Below are positions 33,122 through 45,900 of a DNA stretch of 64,000 nt, one piece after another. The notes under the pieces were generated by a model. That model ran no database searches, was not told the origin of the DNA, and saw nothing but the letters and a program-made list of their open reading frames with translations. The position numbers and the translations under genes were made by a program. Position 1 is the first letter of the stretch. The number at the start of each line of letters is the position of its first letter. This DNA comes from Pohlia nutans. Its lineage: Eukaryota; Streptophyta; Bryopsida; Bryales; Mniaceae. The stretch lies in the NCBI GenBank assembly GCA_022496805.1, contig CM040092.1, positions 255,555-319,554 of the forward strand, in the 5' to 3' direction.

Positions 33122-35473
33122 CATCAGGAATTTCGGACCCCACTGATTTCGCACGATTTCAGTGCGTTTATCGTTGAACACTGATTCCGCACGTCATACG
33201 TGCATTAGAAGTGTCGTTATGGTACGGAAGTGACATGCAATACTAGGATGTCGATGCAGTGTCTTTTCAATGATTATGAAAAAAGTGTTGTTTTCGCACG
33301 AAAGTCGTGCTTGACGAAATCCGTGCGTTAATCGTGTATTTACATTACATGGCTAATAAGACACGGATAACATGCGGTTTTAGTTAATACGGATTTAGTA
33401 TCGTATACGTATCATATTAATGCCTTTTATTATATCCGTGCGATTTCAGTATCTATTATAATGCAAATTATTGTCGTACGACATCCGTGTAGTTATCGTA
33501 CAAATTTTCAATTTGAGAATGAGTGACTTATATTTCTCGACGTCACTCGCGTTCAAGGATGTGTTTTCGCACTACAGTAGCATGTCATACTTCTCGACAA
33601 AAAAAGTTTATAGTGTTTTAAAAATATTGATTTATTGATGAAATATAATAAATAGAGAAAATACCAAAAATATTTTAATATTCTCGTTTAGAATCTTTTG
33701 GAATCTTTCAAAATATTTTATATTATTTTGGAATATTTTGGAATATTCCAAGAATATTTTAAAATTATCCTTACGGTCTAATTTCCCAAAACATTTTTAG
33801 ATCTTCATTTATAGAATTTAGAAGCAATGAACATTAAAATTTCAATGAAATTACATTTTATATTTTTTAAATTCGAATTTGGAATTATTGGTTATCATTG
33901 TACTTTTCATCATGGGAGAAAAAAAAATCGTACAGAAAAGGACAACATTACTTTTTCAAAATAGTAAAAATTTGTAACACGAGACAATGTAGAGGTGTTG
34001 TTTTTTGGAAAGTTTCCCTAGGCAGAGTAAAACTTGGATTGGCACGATTCAAATTGGGTTTGAAAGCATACTTGATTTCCTATTAGATAATAATTATAAT
34101 TTGATTTAATTTTTAATTTTTTTAGTCTCGGGCAGCTCATAAAGGGGCATCGACCAAAACATGATCTCTCGAAGCATTGCAAGTTAAATTGAGTTTAAAA
34201 CCAGACTTTCTTTGAACTCAATTTGAGCAACTTTTCAAAAAATAAAATTGCAAGAGCTTTTAATTGCTTGCTACAACATTCAAACCATTGAATTTTTTTT
34301 CTAGGTATAGAAAAAGCTTGTATAATGGAGTGCAAGAAAAATTTGGAATAGAAAGAGTTTTTTACATTGCTAAAAACATTTAAAGTCTACTGAAAATTAA
34401 AAAACAGCTAACAACCTTTAAGATTTTGGCAAAACAAAAAAACAGTTCATAAAAATTTGAATTTTTTAGATATAGAAAAATGCTTGCATGATCTACTGAA
34501 AAAAAATTGGATTTTTTTGTTTACATCGCAAAAAAGCATAAAGTCTGCATAAAAAAAATTAGCTCACAGCCACCACGATTTTGGCAAAAAATAAATAAAT
34601 TCATAATATTCTGAAAAAAATCCTAGATATAGAAAAAGTCCTGCATAATCTAGTGCAAAAAAAATTTGGAAAAAAAGTTTTTTTCACATTGTTAAAAACA
34701 TTCAAAGTCCGCTGAAACAAAAATACAGCTCACAGCCATGATCTGCCATCACGATTTTGGCCAAAAAAAAAAAAATCAAAATATTCTGAAAAAATTTCAA
34801 GATATAGAAAAAGGCCTGCGTGTTGTAGTGCAAAAAAAAATTTGAAAGAAGAATTAAATATACATGGCAAAAAAATTGCCAATGGTTACATTCCTTTATA
34901 ATTATCAGAGAAATTCAATTGCTTGCATCAAGACTTCTAGGTGGTTTAGTGGTTTAGAGTATGGTTTGTAATTGGGAGGTCTCGAGTTCGATTTCGGCCA
35001 CCGGCGGTAAAGCTTGGGAAACCGTGGTGGGCCCCACCGCGGGTTCGGGCAGTGCAGGCAATTGGTTCGGGCAGCCCGAAATAATGTTCGGATAGAGAAA
35101 AAAAATTATTTTTTTATTTTTATTTTTTCAATAAAATTATTTTGACCAAATTTAGATATAGAAAGAAAACAAAAATCTAGATATAGAAAAGATGATGTCG
35201 TACGAAAAACACACTGAATCAATGTGGCTTTAAACACGATTAAGATACGACATTTGACAACTGTACAAAGTGAAGAATTCGCACGTTTTCAATAGATGTA
35301 TCAATCGTGTCGAATCAGTACTATATCCGCTTGTACGATCATAATGTCATATCAGTGCAGTTGCGATGAATGACGCAACGATGCGGAATCAGTGCGAAAA
35401 ATACACGCACCCATAAAATATCGGAAATCGCACTGAAATCGTGCGAAATCAGTGGGGTCCGAAATTCCCGATG
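33122..35473. mobile_element. TIR element B, 2.35 kb, related to element A
   Basis: It starts CATCAGGAATTTCGGACCCC and ends with the inverse GGGGTCCGAAATTCCCGATG; about 45 terminal bases pair, including ACTGATTTCGCACGATTTCA. TA lies on both sides. It shares with element A the left part (CACTGATTCCGCACGTCATACG), the 180-bp AT-rich units (more copies, about 34400-34870) and the SINE-like module. No protein is encoded; the frame at 33898-34086 is not recognised. Only 71 bases separate it from element A. Confidence 0.75.
34935..35140 (+). mobile_element. tRNA-derived SINE-like module in element B
   Basis: The A box TGGTTTAGTGG (34942-34952) is a full match to TRGYNNARNNG. The B box AGTTCGATTTC (34985-34995) matches at ten of eleven positions. 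Spacing is again 43 bases. The downstream body repeats CTTGGGAAACC and GTGGGCCCCACCGCG, then a T-rich tail. Its shared position with the module in element A shows that it was present in their common ancestor. Confidence 0.7.
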
Positions 35474-38460
35474 TAGCACCCAAGAACATTGCTCCATGAT
35501 CAACATTTTGTCAATGCTTCATGTGAACAGACCAAGAAAAAAATTAGAATGGCTAGGGTTTTGAATGTTGGAGTTGTATGCAATATGTGATGAGCATTAA
35601 ACCTTTTCCAAAGATCTGTTAACTTAAATTCAAATTTAGTCTAGGTTTGTTGGAGGGAGTTCTGAGGCGATTTGTTCAATGTGTCTGTCTCATTACAGAA
35701 GATGGATTGACAAATGGATTATTAGGGTTTTCTTTTGTGTGTCGATAGCGGAGTAGTTTGAAAATGGTGAGTGTGCTTCAAAATGTTGATAAGGAGCGAG
35801 TGCGTTTCGAGGATGTTTATGTTTGCCTCTACAACGAAAAGATTATATTGAAACGTGCAACACCTACATGACTATTGATTAACAACGTACTGGCGGAGTG
35901 AGGAGATGTGTAGTGTAGACTTGTACGGAAACTTTGAAAATTTGAAGTAAAAGTCGACTATCACAAAGTACATCGATATTTATAAATTCTTGAGGTGGCA
36001 GTTGTTAAATTCTTTTGGTTTGTTGTTTCTAAAGGAGACCGACACTTAGAGCTCTCTTGAGGATCTAGAGTCTTTGCCATTTAAAAATTTTGAATTTTGA
36101 TTTGGTAAGAGCGATGAATCTTTCTTTTGTGTAGAGGTTCTCGAGGGATTGTACTCAACGAGTAGTCAGAGGAGGGCGAGATCCTTACCTGGAAGAGCCA
36201 ACTATTCTTGGGAGTTCAGAATAGTGCCGTTTTGAGACACATTTCGCATGGTACAAGTGGATCTCACAAATAAATAGTTGATCACTAGATCATACATAGC
36301 CATATTGAGTGATTGATAAAAGTTGAGACTTTGAAATTTTGCATTGAATGATTGTGCTCAGGACCAAGGTTAAGAAACTACATTGAACCCTAATTTTTGG
36401 TAGTTAAAAGTTGTGATTGTGCAGGATGTTCCAAGTAGCTGATGGTGGTGCATTGCTAGTTGATAGCTAAAAAATATTAGGTTGCATTGTAGGTATTTGT
36501 TTTGTGTAGAATAGAAGTAGTATTTAGAAAGAATGAAAGGTTGATTGTATTGCTTGGAAAAGGAAAGTATAAACAAGTGTATTAAATTGTGGCTGTTGTG
36601 TCAGGTGATTTCATTTTGCATTAAATTGTGGAAGTTTTAAGAATTGTGAAATTGTGATTATTTGTTGTTTTTTTATTTCAATTTTGAATACCTATAGGGT
36701 ATTATTTGCATTTGTATTCAACTAACTAAATATTGAATGTATATCTTTAGTTCTATTCAAATTTGAAAATTTGAAAAGTATTTAAATTTGAATATTTTAT
36801 AGCACTTTGAAAAGTGTTGTTTTATACAAAATTTCCATTTCATTCTTTTGGAAAAGTATAAAATAGTTAGTATACAAAAATTCTATCTTATCATTTGAAA
36901 AGAATCAAATGTATAAAAAGAAATTGAATATCAATTAACACTTAACATAAATACAAAAGAATAAGAATAAGAGAGAAAGAAATTAAACTTAATTTCATAG
37001 TAGATGCGTGAAATTAACTTTAAATTTTGTATTCTTTTAAAGTAAACCAAAAAGAAATTAAAAATGTAGAGGTTCAAAGTTAAATATAACCCTATCTTTA
37101 TGAACGAAAATGTAAATATAATGTTATTTTGATACTTTAGGATAACTTTACACTTTCTTTGCAAAGTACGAACATAAATTTTGTCTACATGAATTTTAGG
37201 TCTTGGTTTGGTTTTAGGTTTTAAATTTAAACAATGATAGTTATTAGACTGTGTGTCCGTGTATATAGGATTTAGTTGTGTGCTTGGACGAATTGACCTA
37301 AAGATACAAGGAACGCAAAATTAGGTAAACTTTCAACTCTGAGCTTTGTATTGCATGACAGCCAGACAATTTGACAATTGCAAGATTATTTGACCTTACT
37401 GACACGATCAGACATTTGGTATAGAGATCGACTAGATAGGCTTAAAAGAGCGACTACTGGACCAATTGACTCAAACATAAAAATTATATAAAGAAAAAAT
37501 TATATGTATTATGAAGTATTATCTTGGCATTTGATTGGGTGGTAGAGCATACCATGCATTTGACAATTTGACCAAACCTGACTCATTGATCAAATTATTT
37601 GACCTCTCGACAGAATACTAGGCAAGACTAGGACTTCATTGTATTATTGTATTATTAATGAACTGACCACCAAATTGACTACCCTGGATATAAGAGTGTT
37701 ATAATTTTATTCTTTAAAACCAAAAATTCTATTTTGATAGCATCTTAGTCACAACACAATAGACTGATTAACTTTTCCTTAAAAAGAACCCCTATACTTA
37801 ATTGTCCCTGTGTTTTGGAAATCACAAAACTAAGCTAACACTTCTTCATTCACTTTCTTGGCTTGTAAATTTCCACTATATTGACTTGGATGTGTCCGGT
37901 TGTTGCACTGCCATCATCGTAGCATTCATCTCTTACATGCATGGTGTGGTCCTAGCTAATTGACGGGTCTTTAGTATCAGCTAGAGGGGACATGTGAGAG
38001 TGTGCAGGTTATGCATTCTTGTTTGATTTATGACTGCATGATTTATAGTACTTGATCTATTGTGTTTGGTGATTCTTATTTACACGACATACAATCAAAA
38101 TGTTTTTTTCAATAGTATTGTAATATATAGAAGTAAAACATCGAGATGGTTCCATATACAGTTCATGTTCATTATTAGTTTTTAATTTAGATGTTTAAAC
38201 ATTTGACAAGAAAAAGTTTCTTTAGCTGATACTTAGAGTTGGAGACACCTTTAAAGCCAAAGATTTTATAATTTTATTGTTGAACTTGAACCTTTGACAA
38301 ACACATGTTCAAACATTTGACATGTTTTGAAGTTTGATAATTTTATTTTTAATAATTTTGATCCTTGAAAAGTCTACATAGAGTTGAAAGTCTATCTTTA
38401 ATTTTTGAATTTTATTTGAAACTTACGGCCGTATGGATTGAAAAACACTTTGTTTTTTGT
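35474..38460. other. AT-rich intergenic DNA, no gene recognised
   Basis: No frame longer than about 75 codons and no recognisable element ends. It may contain decayed retrotransposon sequence. The right part borders the SEC24 leader, where composition changes abruptly near 38480. Confidence 0.4.
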
Positions 38461-38479
38461 TTTTTGTTTTTCTATTTTT

Positions 38480-39942
38480 GACAGAATGTGGGGGGAAAGA
38501 GCAGGAGAGGAAACAGCAAGGGCAGTGAACAGTACGTGGACCCTCAACCCGTGGGGGGGAGAGAAGCGGAGTCGTGGGGAGAGAAGCGAAGTCGAGTGTG
38601 CGTGAGTGAGGTGGACGGACGGAGGTGGACGGACGGACGGACGTTGACGGACGGACGGACGGAGGTGTGTTCAGTTGGCGATCGGTCGGTCGGTCAGTCG
38701 GTCCATGGATGCGCGTTAGTGTGGGTCTGTGTCTGTGTGTGTGTTGCACTCACTTGCTGTGCCCGGTGGACAGTGTGAGCGTGCGACGACGAGGTTGGAG
38801 CTCACCACTCACGAGTTCCAAAGGCCAAAGCCCGCTTCCTTGCTTGCTCGCTTTCTTTCATTGCTGCTGTCGCTGCTCACGGGCCCCGATCTCTCCCTCG
38901 TTTCCCCCTTCCCTTCCCTGCTCCTGCTGCCGCCGCCTTCCGCAGGTTCGTTTGCCTGGATCCTCTTGCTCTGCTCCTTTCCTCTCCTTCTGGATCCCCA
39001 CCGATTGTTGTTTCTTCCTCGTGCCTGGCGTCGCTCGCTCGCTTTGGCCCCCGCCGCTCGCGTGCTCCCTCGCGTTTCCGTCTTTGCCTCAGATCTTCCT
39101 CTGTCGTCCCTGCGCCCGCACGGCTTTCGTCCCTTCGTTAGGTGTTCGGGCATGTGCTGCTGTTAGGGTTCTGACCGTGTCTTCCCCTTCCTGCCATAAA
39201 TCCACTGTTTCGCGACGCCGTGGGGTTGGCGGCTTCTACAACCAACCTGGTTTGGAATCGGTTGCGGGGTTCTCTCAGGTTTTTTGGTTGTTGTTGTTTT
39301 AACTCGTGTTGCGTGTTCGCTAGTCCCGGATCACGCGATCACCCTGGTGTGAGTATGTTTGCGAGCACATCTTCCTGTTTCTCCGTTTCTTCCCTTCTGT
39401 TGACACCTTTCCTGGAATTTCACAGGCGGGCATCGAAGAGAGGATTGGCATCTCATGCAGGCTGGCTGCTTTGTGACGGTCGAGGCTTCCCTGAATTGTT
39501 CTGTTCTTCACAAGGAAAGCTTAGCTCCGCAGGTTCTGGTACGGACGGAAAACAAGAGATTTGCATGAAACAGGGGCTTGTGTGCTGTGCTGCGCTGTGT
39601 GTGTGTGGATCAAGTCTTCAGTGTGTCTGAAGGAAGCGAGGCCTTTTACAAACGCATATTTTGTCTTGTTTGCTATTTATACTTGAGGGGCGAGATTTGG
39701 CAATGTCGTAATAACAATAATTCTAACGAGATTGTGGCAATTGGATGCGTGACATGGTGGGAACAGGTTGTTTGGTGTGGGTCAACTCATACATGAATCT
39801 GTAGGTGCGTATAAGATTCAAATTCCTACCTGTTTGTTGATGGAAACTGAATGGATGTTGAGTAGTGGTACGAGATTCTATATCGCCTCATGTGGTGTGT
39901 GCTCAGCAGATTGTAGGTTGCCTTCCATTGCTGACTGAAACC
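38480..39942 (+). promoter_or_regulatory. Promoter and 5' leader of the SEC24-like gene
   Basis: GC- and CT-rich DNA begins sharply at about 38480, just upstream of the coding start at 39943. It includes GGAC tetranucleotide runs (38612-38664), GGTC runs (38681-38705) and long pyrimidine stretches (38850-39150), typical of plant leaders. A leader intron ending shortly before the ATG is likely (a candidate donor lies near 38946), but its borders cannot be fixed. The open frames here (for example 38625-39302) are by-products of GC content. Confidence 0.55.
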
Positions 39943-42900
39943 ATGGGGAGAGAGGGTGAGTGGTCAGCTCCTGGCCAGTATCCTCCAGGTTCCCAGCCTT
40001 CAGGATATCCTCCCCAAACTATGCAGTCCTACCCTGGGGCCTCCGGTGGTCAATATGCTCCAGTGACCGCACCAATGCAGCCTGCTCTGAGGGGCCCTTC
40101 TCCACCAGGACCACCGCTCTCCCAGTACGGCAATGCCGCTCCGTCTTCCAGGCCTCCAGGGCCTCCTGGACCTCCGTATAGCAGCGCGCCTCCCGGAGTA
40201 CGACCTCAGTGGGCAGGAGCCGCTGCTGGGCCGATGGCCCGACCATCTCCCGCGTCCGGCCCTCCAGGACCCCCTCCCAACGCTGGTCCTCCCGCACAGA
40301 GTCCTTTGGCGAATCGTAGCTACGGGGGTCCTCCCCCAGGAGGTCCTCCTCAATTGAGACCACAAGCCCCTCCACCCACTATTCCGAGTACCAGTGCTGC
40401 ACGAGGAATGGCCGGGCCTCCAGGTCAGTCGTCTCTTACTGCGACCGGCTATAGCCGTGCAAATGCCCGTGATTTCTTGAACGTTGATGTGATTCTCTGT
40501 AGAATAGCATGCTGTATTGTTGGGAGGTCTGGTATTTGCAAGTGAGAAACAGAATTGCCGCAAATCCCTTCACATCAAGACGACAGACCAACAACTGGCG
40601 CCTCTAGGTTAGTTTTGCCACACATGGACATTCCTGATACAGCTCGTTATAAGTGAAAGCGATATGATCACAGGAGTTCTGGGAATGGGAGCCACTGCTC
40701 GTGACTCTAGGTTAGTTTTGCAACAGAGTAAGGGAGTCTGGAAATGACTTTTGACCTAATAAGGCGAAGACTCACAGCGGGGTATAGTTGGAAATCCTCC
40801 TCAATTCTTATGTAGCCGAAACTGCGATTGCCATTGTCACACCAGCACGTGCATACATCGGATGCAAAACCACGTTTCATAATACGTTGAAACTCGACTA
40901 ATTAATTTGTTCTAGCAAATCAGGATTGACGAGATTTCCATGATGTCCGTGGTTGCTATTACCACTTACCTGCGTTTCTGGAGATTATGTAGACTTGGGC
41001 AAGTTGCATGGTGGAAGTATGGTTAATTTTCCTGGTTCTGTTTTAGATACGGAGGTGGGCTCTCTATGAGTATGGGTTTTAATGGACGTTTTATTGATCA
41101 GTGTGAGGGCAATGTGGACTTTGAAACCGACCTTCAGTTTATGCGTAGATTCTCCGCTTCTTACCTAGGCTTCGATGTGCAGGACCGTATGGAGGCCCTG
41201 GTGTGTATACGGCTTCGGTTGCTTCTGCCGCCGTTAATAGACCAGCATTTTCTCAGCCCCAATCTACTCCGACTTATCAACCAGCGAGACCCTACCAGGT
41301 TTCCTCACCTAGTGCCCCCCCTACTGGTCCCGCTATGGGTCCTCCTTCCTTCTCGTATCAGCAATCCGGCAACCAGGTTCCCGTGTCCAGTGCCCCTGCT
41401 GGTCCTACTATGGGTCCCCCTAGCTTCTCCTATCAACAGGCACATGCCAACGGACCTCCACCTGGACAGTTTCCTGGAAGCATTAGTCAGTTGCCTGGGC
41501 AAGGTCCCAGACAATCTATGGGTCAACCTGAGCCTTTGTACAGACCAATGCCTAGTATGCAGGGGTCGTCTTCAGTAGCCCCACTCGCCCAACAGTTACA
41601 AGGGATGTCCATGGTCCAGGCCAGTCAACACCCATCTGGTCCTCCTGGTCCTCCTAGTTTTTCTGCATCTAGTCAAGCTTTGACAGGACCTCCTTACACG
41701 GCTCCACCTACGTGGCAAACTCCTCAGAGGCGTGTGTATCCAGAGGCCTACACTGCTCAACCTCCAAGCGTGAGTCTCTTAGATTAGTTCGGCTACGCCT
41801 CAGATTTTTACGATTTTTTGAGCATATAGATGGCATATTAAGTAATATGTGATACTTTATTAAAGCAGTCATCAAGAGCCTGAGATGCAAGAGATCGTTC
41901 AGAGATCGCATTGGCACTGCTTTGTGTTTTCGATGATTGCTAATGAATGTGGTGCCCAAGTTATCTGCTACCTGCCTGCTCCTATGCTCATCATACTGGT
42001 TTGTTGATGGTTTCCAGGGTTCCATGCCTCCTATGCCTGGTGCTCCTCCGCAACTGCATGCTGGACAGTCCCATATGCCAGGGGGCATGCCTCCAGGGAT
42101 GCAGAATATGTCGCAGCCAGGGTCACCCGCTGGAGGTCAGCCAGGATCAGCGTCCCGCATTGATCCTAACCAGATTCCCCGTCCTCAGTCCACAACTTCA
42201 CCTTTGCAGTTCGATACTCGAGTGAATGGCTCGGCTAACTTGCCTCCGGTATATATAATCTTCTCTATTTGGCATTTGTTCTCTGCAACTGGATCTTTGT
42301 GGAAGACGTGGTTCAGCGGATGCTCCCTCTACATGAATTTTCTGTTTGCTAATGTAGAGCTGTCCTGTGATTTACAATGGGTCCGTTTTGACATTTGTTA
42401 CTCTGTTGGTGGATGCCAGTCTGCTACAACTCATTTTGTTGTGAGAGATACTGGGAATTGCAGTCCAAGATTTATACGGTGCACTTTGAACCAGGTGATT
42501 GTTCATCATTCTCTTGAGTACTGCACATGAATAGCTCCATCACGTGTGTGAGGGCCATTTTGTGCTGGTTATTGGAATATTTGTTTCCTGCAGATGACAA
42601 ATCATATTGTCTGGATGCAAATTATGCATGTGTTTTTTCTGGCTATGTTCAGATTACTTTGATTTGAGTTGGTCTCAAAGGCGAGGAGAGCCCCTCATTT
42701 TAGATGTGAATGTTGAAGTTTGTAGATATTTGTTAACTGTTTTTGCACATGATTACAGATTCCTTGCTCTGGGGACTTGTTGTCCAATTCTGGTATGCCG
42801 TTGGCAGTAATGGTTCAGCCCCTTGCTCTGCCAGACCCGACTGAGGAGCCTATACAGGTATCTGATGTTGTGATACCTTAACATAATTATTTCTACGGCA

Positions 42901-45900
42901 CAGACAGAAATAAAAATAAATACATATGGACTCTCAGCACTTACTGAATAGTTCACCATTAGATCAGAAATTACCGAAAATCTTAGCTAGGAGAATGCTT
43001 GGAAAAAACTCGGTAGTCAGGCCGTCACTGTTCGCAGAATGGTTAATTTGAACTCTGTTGAGCTTGCTGGTTTCGGTACTGACATCAGGTTGTGGATATT
43101 TTTGTCGACAGATTGTGGATTTTGGAGAGAGTGGACCAGTTCGTTGTTTGGCACCTCACTGCAAAGCCTATATAAACCCTTTCATGAGGTTTATCGACCA
43201 GGGTCGCCGTTTCATTTGCAATTTGTGTGGTAAGGTTTTTAGGTTATCATAGGTGGATGCGTACATGTCATCACAATATTTTTTTCCCTCTGTTAACCTC
43301 CATTATGGGTCTACTTTGTACTTGTCAATTTTGTAGTAGGTTGTCTATATTTTTGGGTATAACTTATGTAGGTGCTTATATCTTGTGCTGAAAGCATGCC
43401 TCACACACTTAGTATGGATCGACAGCTCACCTGGAGGGCATTTTCATGAACAGGTCATACTAGTGAAACCCCACGAGATTATCTATGCAATTTGGGACCA
43501 GATGGGAGAAGACGAGATGCAGACATGAGGCCTGAGCTGGCGAGAGGCACTGTTGAGTTTGTTGCTCCAAAGGAGTACATGGTATAATATTCACTCCTTG
43601 CAATTTATTGCACATTCACTGGCAGATCAGTGTGCTTGTTCAAATTGGTGATGGAGACAACTGAAAAGCTGACTCCGATTATTGATTCTTTGCTATCATT
43701 AGCTATTAGTATTGCATCTTCTCATTATTTTATATGAACTGGTCCAGTGATATTCTGCTTACATGCAGGTGCGCCCTCCAATGCCACAAGTATTCTTCTT
43801 CTTGGTAGATGTATCTGTGAACGCCGTCTCTACAGGAGCAGTAGCTTCAGCATGCAGTGCCATCAACCGTGTTCTCGCAGACCTTGGAGTAAGACTTCCA
43901 CATGTGCCATTTGATGCCTTGATTCACTCTAACTTTTTCTCTTGCTCATTGAACTTACACTGTTAATTCTTTTACTATGGCTTTAACTCATGCTATTTTT
44001 AGATTGATTTTTTTTGGTTTCTTTACCTTTTAAAACCTTTAGCGTTTTCAGATATCTCTGCACTGACTATGAGTATGAGATTCAGAAATCCATGGAACCA
44101 GTCTAAGAAGTAATCTCGGATGGGTAGGAATGATCCTTTGGTTATTTCTGTCGACAGGATGATCCTCGGACACTTGTAGGCATTGCAACTTTTGATTCCA
44201 CTGTACACTTCTACAACTTGAACAAGAATTTGCAGACGGTGAGAATATGCATTTGCTTTTAATTGCATTTATCTACCGAGTGGGGCTGAAACGTGTAAAA
44301 TATGGATTGATTGTGATTTGTTGGCAGAACTTCAAATGTCTAGATGAGTAGGAGTTTGTGCTTTCTTGAGGATGTCCCTCCGACTTTTCTTTTGTGTTTC
44401 TTTCTTGTGAATTATATGCGCTGAACTTTCTTTACTTGAATTTTCAATGACCAGTGCTAAAGAAGTTGTTTCGAGGATGTCTCAACTATGATCTTTATTT
44501 CTTGTCCTGCACTTTGTCCATGTCTCTGCTTTTACTTTATTTGAGCTTATGTTTGCTGTCATAGTGGAGTTAATGAGTGCAATTGTTTGCTTCGGTTGCA
44601 GCCATCGATGTTGGTCGTTCCAGATATACACGATGTATACACTCCTCGTCAGACTGACCTGTTTGTTCCTGTAGTAGAGGTGAAAATTTCCTCGACTTCA
44701 AATTGGATAGAAATTTCTTTCATATTCAATAGATAAGCCTAGCATATGGCTCTTGCTATATTGTTTTTCTTGAATATTTGAATTCCTCCTGCTATATCGT
44801 TTTTCGTAATATGGTTAGGTGAGAGACCGTTTGGAGCAACTTCTTGAGACTATCCCCAGCATGTTCCAGAACAGTCGAATTCCAGAGTCTGGTTTTGGAG
44901 CTGCTGTCAAGGTTAGTTATTTTTATCTAAGGTGACTTCAGTAAATAGGAAGCTGAAGTTTTCTGTTTCCGCTACTCATGCTAGGTGCTTAAGATGCTGC
45001 AACTCACCTGATGTCCTTATTACATTTGTCTTTGTGGGCTTGTATATTCCGAATTTCTGTCATTCGTATTGTCCCTATGCTATATTCGTGTGTTACCTGA
45101 GTTGCTTTGTTGTGAGAAAATGAAGTGGAACAGGTAACAATGAAATAGATTTTTCACTCTCTGTATTACGGTAGTAGGTGGTTTTCCTGAACTGGCTTTG
45201 GTCATATAAATCTGTGCATTCTCCAGGGTGCATATTTAGCTATGAAGGCTACGGGAGGGAAGCTTTTCGTCTTCCAAACAGGTTTGTCAATATTCCCATT
45301 GCCCGTTCCCCTAGTTTTCATTCATCTATGAGAGCAAGCCTTGCTTTTTCAACGAGCCATATTTGTTTCTTTTATGGATGAACTTCGTTCTGTAGTGTCG
45401 ATGGATGTGAATGACCTCGGCATACTGGTAACCTGATAGTGGGTCTTGTGGAATACATGCAGTCCTACCATCCGTTGGATTTGGTGCCCTATCAGCGCGG
45501 GAGGGCGAGGGAAAAATTAATGAAAAGGTTTATTCTTTTTCCACTCCACACCAGAATTTCTTGTTTGTCATTGAACGGAGGTCTGTCCAGATAACCTGCA
45601 ACTACAGGCGAGAAAGTTTTATGTGACATTGATTTATGTTTGTGTAAAGTGTTTGTATGGGTAGTGTTTGGGAATTTAAACATAATCTTAGTATTTTTCA
45701 AAAGGACTATGCAATACGGATATAGAGAGTTTGTGAGATCATGTTAAGAGCGTGAAAATGAGTGAAGGTTAAAGCATTTGTAAAATCAATACTGGGTCAA
45801 ATGAATTTTGAGGTGATATTGACTACAATTTAGATATTACTGTTCAGTTTGGAGAGCTCTTTTATCTTAATTTGTTTGCTAATTTTCTAATTTTCATGAA

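Noticed and set aside
30300..35600. Complete LTR retrotransposon
   Set aside because: No pair of direct long terminal repeats, primer-binding site or polymerase motifs could be found; only a gag-like start is suggested.
38625..39302. 225-codon plus-strand frame before SEC24
   Set aside because: Pyrimidine-rich leader composition giving Ser/Leu/Pro runs; no family resemblance and it lies upstream of the true start.
40000..40563. 187-codon minus-strand frame opposite SEC24 exon 1
   Set aside because: Shadow of the Pro/Gly-rich coding exon; the plus-strand frame matches the family and splices correctly.
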